This document shows positions 24,008-36,218 of a stretch of DNA of 64,000 nucleotides, piece after piece. The stretch spans positions 52,360,440 to 52,424,439 of the forward strand of contig OX485807.1 of NCBI GenBank assembly GCA_950295325.1, given 5' to 3'. The stretch comes from Polytrichum commune. Lineage: Eukaryota; Streptophyta; Polytrichopsida; Polytrichales; Polytrichaceae. A program made the position numbers and the translations under genes. Numbering within the stretch: position 1 is the stretch's first letter; the number at the start of each line of letters is the position of its first letter. Below the pieces are notes generated by a model, which was not told the origin of the DNA, searched no databases, and saw only the letters and a program-made list of their open reading frames with translations.

Positions 24008-25599
24008 TAAGAGAATTTTCATTTTGACAATCAATAAGATAGTCATACGCCTTCCACAAATTATGAGTCGTTTTCCTAGTCATGTTGCACTAATTGCATG
24101 TTACATATCTTACGAGAAGTGGGTGTAGAGAGAAAAGTGTGTGTCTAAGCATCTTATCTATGTGGACCGCTGCCACCATGGACCTGCAACGAATCTAAAC
24201 AACACCCTCCCCTAGCCAATCCGAGTGTGGCACCCAACATCCACCCAACCTAGCAAACCTCCCCCCCCCCCCCCCCCCAACTAATGCACTTGAACATGGC
24301 CCATATATTCTTTGAGGATGTTGAGTTGTGTTTGTGATTTCGGAGGAGGAAGGTTATGATGTTCATGGTAGGGATATCTATGTCCAAGGGGTTTGTGAGG
24401 TGGATCCTTATGATTTTGTGGGTGCTATAGTGATTTATTTAAAATTTTGTTCCGTTGTTTAGTTATTATTTTAGGAAACCTCAATCGTTGTTTGATGGAT
24501 TGCCTAGTTCAGGGGTGGTGTTTTTATGGGCACATGTTTTATCAATGCATGTGGACATGGTTTTGGTAATTTGTTATAGTATTTTGTATAAGAACTCCCA
24601 TTGGTTTTCCTAGAAGCCAAAAAGGGGATGTTGCATGGTCTTTTTTGGGGTGGGTGTGTTATTTTAAGTGAAAAGAATAATTGAGTTGGCATAGGGAAGA
24701 GTGAAGTTAGGGCATGAGCATGAGCAAGCCCTATAACCAGTTTTTTCGGACCTACCCATGATTTTGAACACCGAAATTTGCATCTGTAAATATTTTTGTT
24801 TAGTGTTGCTAAATTTTGTTGGTGGGCACCTCTGCCCGTGAATCCTTGGGCCCCTATAACCGAGGGTCAAAACCCTATAACCCTTATAATTGAGAGGTTT
24901 GACATGAGCATGCGCATGTCAAGGCGCTCGTGAAATACCAACCCCCGCAAAGATAAGAGCACGGGTATTGGGAGTGGCATGCGCATTAGCAGTGTTGGTG
25001 GGGGTGTGATTGGTGTAGGGGAGTAGGTTTAGTATGATGGGGAAGTGGTCGGAATTATGGGCATGTTGTGTGTTGGTGTAGTTGGTGAGTAGGGTGGGGT
25101 CTACATTTCTAGTGTATAAGCCATCGGTGAGGCTATGGACGCATAATTTTCGTCACCTTGCCTTAAGAAGGTGGTGTTAGTCTCATTATATTATATGAAT
25201 GGGGGTTATATATGTGGTTTATGAGGTGTGTGAGTTGGGACCATGATGTGTTTTGGCATCATTGGTGGGTATTGGGTGACAAATTGGTGGATTCTTTGGT
25301 TCATGTAATAGCACTAGCGTGGACCACATGATGTTCATGCCCATTGCACCCATGCATATGAACTAATATTCCAAGTCAACCCAACCCCATACACCCATGC
25401 AATCACATGCCCCATGCATGAGTGTATCCACCATATCCATGTATGCCCATGCTCATAAGTCCTTCGTGACCCACCACTATCCCCCCTCCCCCCGCAAGCC
25501 CATGTTATATTGTCACCTTGGCACATGCCTGCTACTTCCCTAGGGTTTCCCCCACTGTAACCACCTTTTCGCATTTGTAGTCCCTTCACCTTCCTACAT
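24008..25599. other. Spacer with an 18-base C run
   Basis: No gene is recognised. A homopolymer of 18 C lies at 24261-24278. The rest is G/T-rich on the plus strand (about 24950-25300) with no inverted or direct termini that define an element. Confidence 0.45.
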
Positions 25600-25623
25600 T
25601 TGTTCCAGATGATACTTATAACT

Positions 25624-26555
25624 AACAAATAAAGGGGTTCCATGGTTTTCATATGGAGTCGGAAAATTTATACATTCTTGTGTGATGATGGATAGTTGCA
25701 GAAAGATTCGTGCTATGAAGATACATGACTCGCAACACGTTGACAATATGTTTGCAGTGAAGTCAACAACTAGAAGTGACTTTGATCATCAACATTAACA
25801 TCATCAGTGACTAAGGAGTGGACCATGTTGCAATAGTCTCATACATGCCTCCCGATATGTAGAAAACATCCAAGGCGTTTGTCTCTTTGCAGTTATTTTG
25901 AACAAATATCTTATAGCATTCAACAATTAACAAATAAAGGGGTTCCATGGTGATCATATTGAGTCGGAAAAATTCATAGTTTTTTGTGTGATGATGGGTA
26001 GTTGCAGAAAGATTTGTACTCCAAAGATACATGACTCGCAACATGTTGACAATATGTTTGTAGTGAAGTCAACAAGTAGAAGTGACTTCGAACATCAACA
26101 TTAACATCATCAGTGACTTAGGAGTGCACCATGTTGCAGTAGCCTCATACATGCCTCCAAATATGCAGAAAACATCCAAGGCGTTTGTCTCTCTCTACAG
26201 TTGTGTTGAACAAACATCTTATAACATTCAACAATCAAGAGATAAAGGGGCTCCATGGTGATCATATTGAGTCGGAAAAATTCATAGTTTCTTGTGTGAT
26301 GATGGATAGTTGCTGAAAGATTTGTGCTCCAAAGATACACTACTCGCAACACGTTGACAATATGTTTGCAGTAAAGTCAGCAACTACAAGTGACTTCAAA
26401 CATCAACATTAACATCACCGGTGATTGAGGAGTGGACCATGTTGTGCACTATCCTCATACATGCCTCCCGATATGCAGAAAACATCCGAGACATTTGTCT
26501 CTCTCTGCAGTTATGTTGAACAAACATCTTATAGCATTCAACAATCAGATTTGCT
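25624..26555. repeat. Three tandem units of about 310 bases from the eIF3g 3' flank
   Basis: Units begin near 25624, 25928 and 26231, each starting with AAATAAAGGGG(T/C)TCCATGG or a close variant (AGATAAAGGGGCTCC in the third), and each resembles 6010-6310 in copy A. All contain GATGATGGATAGTTG or a close variant and ATGCAGAAAACATCC or a close variant. The single-copy state in copies A and B is presumably ancestral. Confidence 0.75.
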
Positions 26556-26624
26556 ATTAGTTGTGCAATTTGCAAGCCCATTTAACACGGAATGGGCTAG
26601 TGATGTGACTGGTGTGAATATATA

Positions 26625-27557
26625 CCGTAGGTTCATAGCTGGTTCGACACATGTTAGCCGAATAATTAATTAAATTCAAAAAGTAGTTTTGGCACCTAAA
26701 AATATTATATTCGTATTTTTGGCAATTTTCTCTTTTAATTTTAAAATTTCAGCTTAAATTCATTTTTTATTTAAGCTTATATCTTGTACATCTCTCTTGC
26801 ATTGAATGACAAGTAAGATGTGAGTGAAGAGTTGAGAATGCTCTGTGCTTTATGCAAGTAGAGTGGAGTTGTGTTCAACAATGCATATGGGATATGTAAA
26901 CTTTGAGGTGAAGCACCGAGTTAGACTTCATTTTTATAACACGCATAACTTTTGCATAGAGTCTTCAAATGACATAAAATTTGTTGGAGGTGAAAGATTA
27001 CTTGATTTCTAAAATTTTCTTAGACTAACAAAATTCCAAAAAAGTTGATCTTCTATGCACAAATGAGCTCCGAAAAATTGTTATGAACGCATTTTAATTT
27101 TTTGATCTTTACACGGCTGCAATGTTTTGTCCATATCTTTTGCATAAAGACTTATTTTGACACAAAACTTGTTGGAGGTGGAAGAAGGATTGATTTCTCA
27201 ACTTTTGTTAGTTGGACAAAATTCTATAAAACTTCATCGTCTATGCTCAATTGGACTCAAAAAATTTGTGTACAACACATTTGAAAAGCCTCACCTAGAG
27301 TCTTGCTACTTCTTAACCCATATTCTTTGTGGACTAATGTAAGTGAGCTTGATTACAAAAGGAGCACCTTCTGAATTTCAAAATTCACATATGCTTTCAC
27401 TGTAAGTAAACTCTAGTGAGAAGTAAAAATTTCTTACTTTTTGGCAATTTTGAAAAATAATTAATTTTATATTCGGCAAAAAATGCCAATAATATTCCAA
27501 AATTTTCGGCATCTATTTTTAGAATTATTTTGTGTCGAACCAGCTATGAACCTACGG
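26625..27557. mobile_element. Non-autonomous DNA transposon with perfect terminal inverted repeats, TA target site
   Basis: The left end CCGTAGGTTCATAGC (26625) and the right end GCTATGAACCTACGG (to 27557) are perfect inverted complements over 27 bases, followed by weaker subterminal inverted similarity. TA flanks both ends, so the target duplication is TA (mariner/Stowaway-like), unless TA belongs to the inverted repeat. It has no coding capacity. It interrupts the eIF3g 3' fragment, whose two halves align on either side. Two internal segments near 26930-27080 and 27110-27260 resemble each other. Confidence 0.8.
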
Positions 27558-27790
27558 TAACTGATTTTAATTGCATCGGTCTGGTCAAGGACAACAACCC
27601 ACGACTCCAATCACACTTGAAGCTAAATACAAAAGTGTATACCGTATTCTAAAGCTCGTCGGAATCAACAATAACACAAAATCTATGGTCTATTTGCTCG
27701 TGGAGTAGCCCACTCCAAACTGCAAAGTAAGGTTAATCGTAACCATGACCACCCAATTTATTGATTGCTCGAATAGCATCCTCCCTGCAC

Positions 27791-29835
27791 CCAACGCACA
27801 GATGTGTTGTATTTGAACTCCAACGCAGAAGTTTTGAAGGTGTGTTGGAAGTGTGGTTGGTAGCTGACAAAAAAATCAACACGAAAACATGATGTTAAGG
27901 TGGTGGGCGTTTCCATGATCGTAATGTACTTCTTGTGCAAGATTTTAAGGAGGCAGTTATGGGTAGGGTTTGGTTTTAGTATGCTTCTACTTGTTGTCCC
28001 CACAAGTACTAGACTCACACAATTGTTACTTTTTCATCTCAACATGGATGAATTTGCATGGTCAGAGGCTTGGGGTGGCAACTAGTGCAAAATAATTTGT
28101 AACAGATTATCCATCCATACTATCCTTGTACATTCATATCAAAGAACAATTTTACAAAACTTATAATGGAGTGATGTAGTGCACATTGAGACCGTCCATA
28201 ATACATAATGATTCTTTGATGTGAACATGTCTATGTATTATAATACATGAATAATTTGATAAAATCGTGGACTTTCTCTTGGACAGGGGGCTAGTCCATA
28301 ATCTAGTCTCCATCATACCTAATTATAATTTATATAATCTACACAAATATGAAGATAATATAGATTATTTCGGCTTGTAAGCCCTAACCCTAACTCTCTT
28401 CCCGACTTCTCTCGGTGGCTTCTCTCCTGCTTCTCTTTTGAAACTCCTCAACCCCTCTTCAATACTTGAAAGTTGTAGATTATTTGAAGCATAATCTATA
28501 TCATATGTACGATTATGTGTACATAATCTATGCCTTTGTGAAATTTTTGGACGAGTCCCTTGTAATTATTTGTTTGAGTTGCCACCCCGGGGGTCAAAGG
28601 AACCTCTAGCCTTTCACATTCACGATTGAAACAAAATAGTTCAACATAATATACATAACAAACCTATTGAAAAAAGGATCACTCATGTTTAGACACCATG
28701 ATAGACTTGTGTACGACTAACGAGAAAGTGATGAATATCAAAAGATCGCCATATCCAAGTGAGGAAAATAAGATTACACCGAGTGTGGGATTGATACCAC
28801 CTACGTTGGATATCATCTGGGTCTATAAATCTCCATTCAAAACCTTGATAGGTACCACGGTGCAATCACATCATTGTTAATATGCTCTTAACCGACCCAA
28901 ATAATGATTTCTTTATGCAAAATATTTGTCTTATGACACATGTTGGATATTATATTACAAGGTATGCCTATTTTATCGGCATGGGTACAAATCAAAAGTG
29001 ATGCTTGAATTTGTAATCCATTTTGTTGACATACTTGGTATATACTCTAAATCTCATAAATTGTGTTGCCCTTCACAAAGATTGGTAACCATTTGCATGT
29101 TCAAGATAGCTATCAATGTTTCACGTTGACCAATCATTGTAGCTCTACCTTGTTTAATATAGATAGTAACTATGAATAAAGGCATAGCTTGGTCAATACA
29201 CTCAATAATGTTATGCACCATGTATCAATATTTACATGGGGTTGGTTTTATTATTGTTAATTGGGTTGGTTCTTTGATTAACGAGTGATACAATTGATGC
29301 ATGTATTTATATATTGGCGAAACATTGGATTGCACCTCACATTCCCCTCACACTCTTCTTATGACAAATCAATTGTCAAATGCTAGTTTGTGTAGAAGGA
29401 TGAACCTCTTGCATTGCACGTGCATGTACAATTGGGCACATCTTTGTCTAAAATTGATTTCCATTCCATCTTTGAAGAGATAGCAAGAGAGACGATGCCA
29501 ACCATTGGTGTTGGCATGAATGAGGAATGCTTCACCTACATTACAGTTGTGAGTTCGTGTGTGAACATGGACCATCTTTTCAAGATATTCCAACTACCCA
29601 GATCGCAAGGTAGGTAGTAAACTCCACCATGCATCAAGGGGATTCTTGAGCAGGGTAGGGCCAACGGGCTCAAATTCACGTTGGATTGCTTGATGTTGAT
29701 TTTTATTTTCTTTCTTTCTTTGAACACCGTGATCAATATAAGGCTAACGGGCTCACATTCATGCCGGTACCAAGATACGGGCGTTATTTTTTCTTTTTTT
29801 TCTTTCTGTCCAACCATCCAAATGATGACACATAA

Positions 29836-29871
<36 letters not shown>

Positions 29872-30053
29872 AATTATAATTATAATTATATTTCCTTACC
29901 CCATAACTAATCAATCTACTCTTAACTTGACCCCATAACATTATTAAGCACTAGGTGTGGCATCCCATGGATATATTATGGGGGTCCACATGAATGAACG
30001 CGAGCTGCTTAATAATGTTATGCAACGTGTAGGTACCTGAAAATGATGAGAGT
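27791..30053. other. Intergenic stretch with simple repeats
   Basis: No gene is supported. It contains CCTAACCCTAAC (near 28385), a C/T-rich tract (28390-28460) and a TTG/TTA microsatellite from about 29838 to 29890. The frames near 28698-29129 have no recognisable domain on either strand. Confidence 0.45.
29838..29890. repeat. TTG then AATTAT microsatellite
   Basis: About eleven GTT units are followed by several ATTATA-type units. Confidence 0.85.
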
Positions 30054-30062
30054 ATGGACTAC

Positions 30063-32851
30063 GGTAGACGTTGAAGGGACCCCAACGAGCTCTGTCCGGC
30101 GTGACAGACGCTGGTGGGGCCCACTATTGTCTCTGCCCCCGAAACTTTTCGCATCCCTACCCACGCGATTCGGGCAACGTTGCCCGACATCTCTTCCCAA
30201 ATGCCTCTCTTCCTTGATGTCTGCCACTTCAATAAAATAGCAATTGCCTTTTAGCAAAAATTCTTCAATACCATGGTGTTGTCCTTCACTACGATTGTCC
30301 TTCAAGACCCAATTTTTTCCTTCATGCCTATTGTCCTTCAGTAGGATTGAAGGCCGCTTCTCCATATAACCCATATTGAGTGTACTTCATCTTCAAGGTC
30401 CAAAATCCAATATATGTGTTCAATTTCATTGAATAAATAAGTAATTGATTAGGATTCCATTTTCAAGGTGAAACCGACAATAAAACATGGAATTAACTTG
30501 GAAGCCAAAAACATCACAAAAGCCTCATTCACATTTAGGCAATATCTATTGAGACTTACCATTGAAAATGACATTGTCATTCTAAAATGAAACTAAAATT
30601 AACGTCTCTATTTTTAGCATGACTATTTTATAATAATTTAGTTAATGCCTCTTATTTCCACAAGTATTTATACACATTGTCCTTAAAGACCGCAATTGTT
30701 TTTCATGACTCAGCCTTGTCATGCACTGCGATTGTTCTTCATCACTCTTGTCTTTCACTGCGATTATCCTTCAGGACTCAGTTTTGTCCTTCATGTGTGT
30801 GGTCATTCACAGTAGGGTTCAAGGTTGCTTCTCCACATAACCCATATTGAGTGCACTTCATCTTCAAGGTCCAAAATCCAATATATATATTCACTTCCAT
30901 TGAGTAATTAAACAATTAATTGGGACTTCCTTTTGCGAAGTTAAACCGTCAATAAAACATGTAATTAACTTGGAAGTTAAAGACATTTCAAAAGTCTCAT
31001 TAGCACCAAAGTTGTGTTTATTGTGATTTATCATTGAAAAATGTTTTGTCATTCTAAAATGAAACTAAAATTAATGTTTATTTTTTAATGTGTTTAATTC
31101 TATAACAATCTAGTTAATGCCTTCTATTTTCACAAGTATTTATACACATTCAATTTGATAAAGTGTGATTGAATGTTACTAAGCTTAATTAATCCTACTT
31201 AAGCTCAAACTAAATAAATGACATATTATTAATGAAACTAAGTGAAGAACAAATTTTTAATAAAATTAATTGAAGGACAAACTTTAATTAAACTAATTTA
31301 AGAAAATAAACTTATAATGAAACTAACTAAAGGAGAAACTTCTAATGAAACTAAATGAAGAACAAATCATTAATGAAACTAACTGAAAGACAACCTTTCA
31401 ATGAAACTAACTAAAAGACAAACATTTAATGAAAACTACTTAAATGACAAACTTCTAATAAAATCAACTAATGAACAAACTTTTAATGAAACTAACTGAA
31501 GGACAACCTTTCAATGAAACTAACTAAAAGACAAACATTTAATGAAAACTACTTAAATGACAAACTTCTAAAAAAATCAACTAATGAACAAACTTTTAAT
31601 GAAACTAATTGAAGGACAAACTCCTATGAAACTAACGGAAGGACAAACTTGCTTAAAACAATTGAAAAAAAAAATCAAAACTAATGAAAAAAAAATCCTA
31701 TCATTAAAATCAATTCAAATATAAACTGTGTAATTAATTAGGATACATAAAAATATTCATACATATTGATAGTACGATATGCATACTTGTGTGAAAGTAA
31801 AAAAAATATTAACTAAATTAAACACACGAAAAATAAACATTAATTTTAGTTTCATTTTAGAATGACAAAACATTTTTCAATGATAAATCACAATAAACAC
31901 AACTTTGGTGCTAATGAGACTTTTGAAATGTCTTTAACTTCCAAGTTAATTACATGTTTTATTGACGGTTTAACTTCGCAAAAGGAAGTCCCAATTAATT
32001 GTTTAATTACTCAATGGAAGTGAATATATATATTGGATTTTGGACCTTGAAGATGAAGTGCACTCAATATGGGTTATGTGGAGAAGCAACCTTGAACCCT
32101 ACTGTGAATGACCACACACATGAAGGACAAAACTGAGTCCTGAAGGATAATCGCAGTGAAAGACAAGAGTGATGAAGAACAATCGCAGTGCATGACAAGG
32201 CTGAGTCATGAAAAACAATTGCGGTCTTTAAGGACAATGTGTATAAATACTTGTGGAAATAAGAGGCATTAACTAAATTATTATAAAATAGTCATGCTAA
32301 AAATAGAGACGTTAATTTTAGTTTCATTTTAGAATGACAATGTCATTTTCAATGGTAAGTCTCAATAGATATTGCCTAAATGTGAATGAGGCTTTTGTGA
32401 TGTTTTTGGCTTCCAAGTTAATTCCATGTTTTATTGTCGGTTTCACCTTGAAAATGGAATCCTAATCAATTACTTATTTATTCAATGAAATTGAACACAT
32501 ATATTGGATTTTGGACCTTGAAGATGAAGTACACTCAATATGGGTTATATGGAGAAGCGGCCTTCAATCCTACTGAAGGACAATAGGCATGAAGGAAAAA
32601 ATTGGGTCTTGAAGGACAATCGTAGTGAAGGACAACACCATGGTATTGAAGAATTTTTGCTAAAAGGCAATTGCTATTTTATTGAAGTGGCAGACATCAA
32701 GGAAGAGAGGCATTTGGGAAGAGATGTCGGGCAACGTTGCCCGAATCGCGTGGGTAGGGATGCGAAAAGTTTCGGGGGCAGAGACAATAGTGGGCCCCAC
32801 CAGCGTCTGTCACGCCGGACAGAGCTCGTTGGGGTCCCTTCAACGTCTGTC
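30063..32851. mobile_element. Foldback Mutator-like element with arms of about 1.07 kb and a 9-bp TSD
   Basis: The arms 30063 to about 31140 and about 31780 to 32851 are inverted complements with high identity. The 9-base direct repeat ATGGACTAC flanks the element exactly at 30054-30062 and 32852-32860, the duplication size typical of Mutator-like elements. Ends are GGTAGACGTTGAAGGG and, read inward from the right, GACAGACGTTGAAGGG. Each arm has an internal direct duplication of about 340 bases (30331-30660 resembles 30790-31140). The same open frame in both arms (30018-30374 minus, 32540-32875 plus) reflects the inversion, not a gene. No transposase is present, so movement would need one supplied in trans. 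A diverged relative of the arm flanks 51330-57870. Confidence 0.88.
31200..31640. repeat. Tandem repeats in the foldback loop
   Basis: A short unit around AATGAAACTAACTGAAGGAC recurs about every 28-30 bases. A higher-order unit of about 114 bases is duplicated head to tail (from about 31382 and from about 31496). This AT-rich array separates the two arms. Confidence 0.75.
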
Positions 32852-33705
32852 ATGGACTACCCTCTTTCTCAATAGCATCTCCGTTTTTGGTAGATTGGGA
32901 CCCCAAGTTAGTGAAAGGATGTAAGAGGGTTCTAGATTTCTAGGTGTTTACGCTGAAATATGCCGGCAAGAAGGACCTCCAGAGTGGACCAATCCCTTAA
33001 TAAATCTAGCTCCAAATGGAGATTGGGGTCAGAATATATCCGTGATATAGATATGGGGCGAAGAATGTACGTATTTGGAGATACACAGCGATGGGGGGGG
33101 AGGTGAAGTCTAATTCCGCAAATGGGGAAAGGGTATCCAGCGTGTATCTTCCTATCCAGAAGAGGCTCGCCCGTATCTCGTAGATTTTGTCTCAGAAAGG
33201 ATAAAAATGTAGAGAAAACGTAGATCTATACTAGGATCAAAATAATAGGATAAGGGGCTCCAGACTGTAACCTCCTTCCCTCGACTGCGTCCGACCCTTG
33301 GGTCATAGATTTTCAGTGGTGAAGGAAGCAGCAGATGTCGCTGATAAGTAGATTTACTGCTGAAAAGGGGTGGAGTATGTATGTGCTGGGTAGATGTGAG
33401 GGCGAGCGAGGGAGGAAGGATCCGGTGGCAGGCATAGCCGCGAGGCTTGGAGCATTCCGGTGTTGCAGCAGGGAAGCCGCATTGCACACCTGGCTCGTGA
33501 GTCTGATGCGCGGCTCGCTCAATTCGGTCCCCATGCTTGTATGCTTGAGTGCTCGTGCGCTGCCGCAGGTGCCAACGCCATTTTTACCGTATGAGAAACG
33601 GTGCAATGTGGCATCGGATAAGATGATCGTCCGGTTTGATCGTCAGACTAGGGTTTGACGGTTGCATAGGGGAGGGGATGTGGCTTTGGAGGAGCAATGT
33701 AGCGG

Positions 33706-34310
33706 AAACCATGCGTCGAGGAGGTTATTGCATACTCGGGGATTTATTCTATGCTGCGGGGACAGGTTAATGTGGCATCAAGAAAGTATGCCCCTAAGCG
33801 AAGGTTGTCAATTCGTCCGCAATTCGTCGGGCTGCACATCCCGTTCCTCAGGTGAGAGTAGTTGCTCATTTGAGTATCTGTAATGTAGTAGCATGCAGAT
33901 GCTAGTAATTTGTGTCAGAAAACTACGGATTTCTTTTTCGAGAATTGTCGAGAATGTAGTTGGCGGTGGCTGTAAGCATTATCAAACTGCTAGGATCATA
34001 TTTATGTATCGAAAGCCATGCCCTGAGGAGGTTTTTGCATATTCTTAAATTTTAATTAGGCTGCGGAAGAGGTTAACGTGGAATCAAGAAAGTATGCTCC
34101 TAGATGAAGGTTGTCTTTGCGTCCGCAATGCGTCGGGTTGTATGTCCTGTTCCTCAGGTGATAGTAGTTGGTCATTCGAATATCTGTAATGTAGTAGCAT
34201 CCAGATGCTAGTACTTTGCGTCAGCCAACTACGGACTTCTCCATCGAGGATTTTACTTTCCTTCTATGGATGTATAGAGTAGTGCCGGTGGCCGTAAAGA
34301 TCATTAAACT
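33706..34310. repeat. Tandem duplication of about 304 bases
   Basis: 33706-34000 and 34010-34310 align throughout. Shared landmarks are GAGGAGGTT, TCAAGAAAGTATGC, CCGTTCCTCAGGTGA or CTGTTCCTCAGGTGA, TATCTGTAATGTAGTAGCAT and CAGATGCTAGTA. The copies are about 80 percent alike. The duplicated unit includes a possible splice donor. Confidence 0.7.
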
Positions 34311-35847
34311 GCCAGGATTATGTTCCATAGGATGCAGAATGGACGCATCCAATGGCCTCCTGTCTTTCTTGCTCGTGCCACGACCACGTTGATAGATTCC
34401 ATGATATCTCTCTAAGTGCAAAATGTGTCTTATTTCTATTTCACGTAGACCGATACAGCTGAGAAGTAGAGTTGTTATTCCTGTTATCGATCATGAAGTG
34501 TTGTACTACTATATTCCTTCACTTTATGCCATACCTGCCATGTCAGGTCATAGCAGATGCTCATTCCCATTTCTGCAAATGCAATCTCTTCTTAGTTCCA
34601 CATAATCTGTGTCTTGTATCATACACACAGAACATGGTTGGATCTTGTCTAACCGGCGCACAGTTAGTCTTGATTTGTAAACTTAACACCAAAGGAAGCA
34701 ATACAGTTCTATTGCGAAAATTCATATAATATAAGTTTGTGACCAGCTCTGCCAGATATGGCCTCAAACGCTTCAGCCATGTTCTTATTGAATAATTAAC
34801 ATGAGTCATTTGGAAGTTATAAATACAATTGAATTGCTTCTCAATGGTCAGTACCACACAGGAAACGAATTCCAACATAGGGTGTCATGTGTGGCAGGAT
34901 TGGAGGTCATTATACATTTATTCCTGTGGGTGTATTGATCTTTAATAATAGGATTGTAAGAAGGACAAAGCTTTCGATGCTTGTTTTTTACTACATATTT
35001 CATTCCGATTAGTGTTTACAACACTAAATCAGGAGCGTTCACATTTTTGAAATCGGTGTGTTCCCCTCTAAATTGAAGTCAACATCAATTCCGTTATTAA
35101 GATAAATATGTGCATGGAAGTTCACCACACCAATTAGACACATCTATTTTTTTTTTGGTATTCAAAATGATGAGTATTGAGAAGTAATGTGATATCACAT
35201 ATTTTTTGACTATCCATATTTATATATTTCTACACAATCAAAAACTAGTGGCTGAAGGAGAGTTTCAACTTCATGCATGAGTGACTTGCGGGGGTTGAGT
35301 TTGAAAGGTAGCCCATTGACTTGGGGTGGTCAGTTGTTGATGGTAACTGTGTCTAGTGACAAGTGGCCAGACTATTTGGTGCTACTCAGTTGCTAGTGCA
35401 CGCTGATAAATTGTCCACACTACTTGAAGTAAGTAGTGTAGCATGTTAAGAGGGCCCATAAGGCACTTGAAGGTAAAGCTGCTGAGTATCTCTTTGTTTT
35501 GGCCACTTCAATAATGAAGTTTTTCCTTTTTCAGTAGCAGGACTATAGAAAGGGGATTTGTTAAACAGCTGCTTATTTTGCATGTTCTTAAGTGCAAAGT
35601 GATGCTAGTGTAATTTCATAGTGACTAGAGATTTTAATTATGTTTCTGGTCATAAGACTCCTGGTCATGTTCTTGTCTCCAGTTCAAAAATGGAGGATAG
35701 TATATTGAAAGGGATTTCAACTTGAGGTTTTCGGTCACCTGTATTTGTGTGGAACACTTCACTATAAGAAATATTGTTACTTGAGTCCTTTCCTGGTAAG
35801 GTAGGAGGAGGTGTGCTATGTCCATGGACTTACTAACCCCAGCATTT

Positions 35848-36218
35848 TTTTATCCTTAATTCTAGGATAAAACTATTTTGAGAGGTTTGACCTGCGGTTT
35901 TTTTTATCCTAGACCGATGGGATGACATAAGGATTCTAGGATAAAAACATTGGAAGTGTTAAGCACAGTTTGGGCCACACTTTTACAAAATTTAGAAGGC
36001 CTGGGCGGGGTTGATTATTGTAGGCAGAGATAGTGTTTGGCTTCAGTCTGCCGGCTATAAAACAAGACAATCGCTCTTAGACTGTACATGAACTCATCCA
36101 TTATCAACCATAATCAGACTATCCTAGAATCTAGGATAAAATGAAGCCCAGGGTCGGTCTGACCCCTGGAAACTCGCTGGGACATCCATTAAATTTTATT
36201 CTTAATTCTAGGATAAAC
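35848..36218. repeat. Cluster of TTCTAGGATAAA motifs
   Basis: TTCTAGGATAAA or its complement occurs near 35860, 35905 (partial complement), 35933, 36124 (palindromic TATCCTAGAATCTAGGATA) and 36207. Such repeated near-palindromes suggest ends of small inserted elements, but I cannot define an element with a target duplication. Confidence 0.4.

Larger units (their letters stand above)
25600..27790 (-). pseudogene. Third, broken 3' fragment of the eIF3g segment
   Basis: 27704-27790 corresponds to eIF3g exon 3 with its splice acceptor (TGCAG then GGAGGATG on the minus strand). It carries an extra base in the segment encoding GYGYDNL and substitutions after it, so the frame is lost. 25600-26600 and 27560-27703 correspond to the 3' flank of the gene (compare 6000-6500). 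Two later events modify it: triplication of a unit of about 310 bases (25624-26555) and insertion of an inverted-repeat element (26625-27557). Exons 1 and 2 are absent. It is much more diverged than copies A and B, so it is an older duplicate. Confidence 0.75.

Noticed and set aside
24261-24278. C run as a defined element end
   Set aside because: No matching inverted G run and no target duplication was found nearby.
28698-29129. Possible retroelement coding fragment
   Set aside because: Neither strand gave a recognisable motif and both are broken by stops.
30018-32875. Matching 111-118 residue frames on opposite strands (MGYMEKRPS...)
   Set aside because: They are the same non-coding arm sequence read from the two inverted copies; no domain and no conservation in the diverged relative at 58.3 kb.
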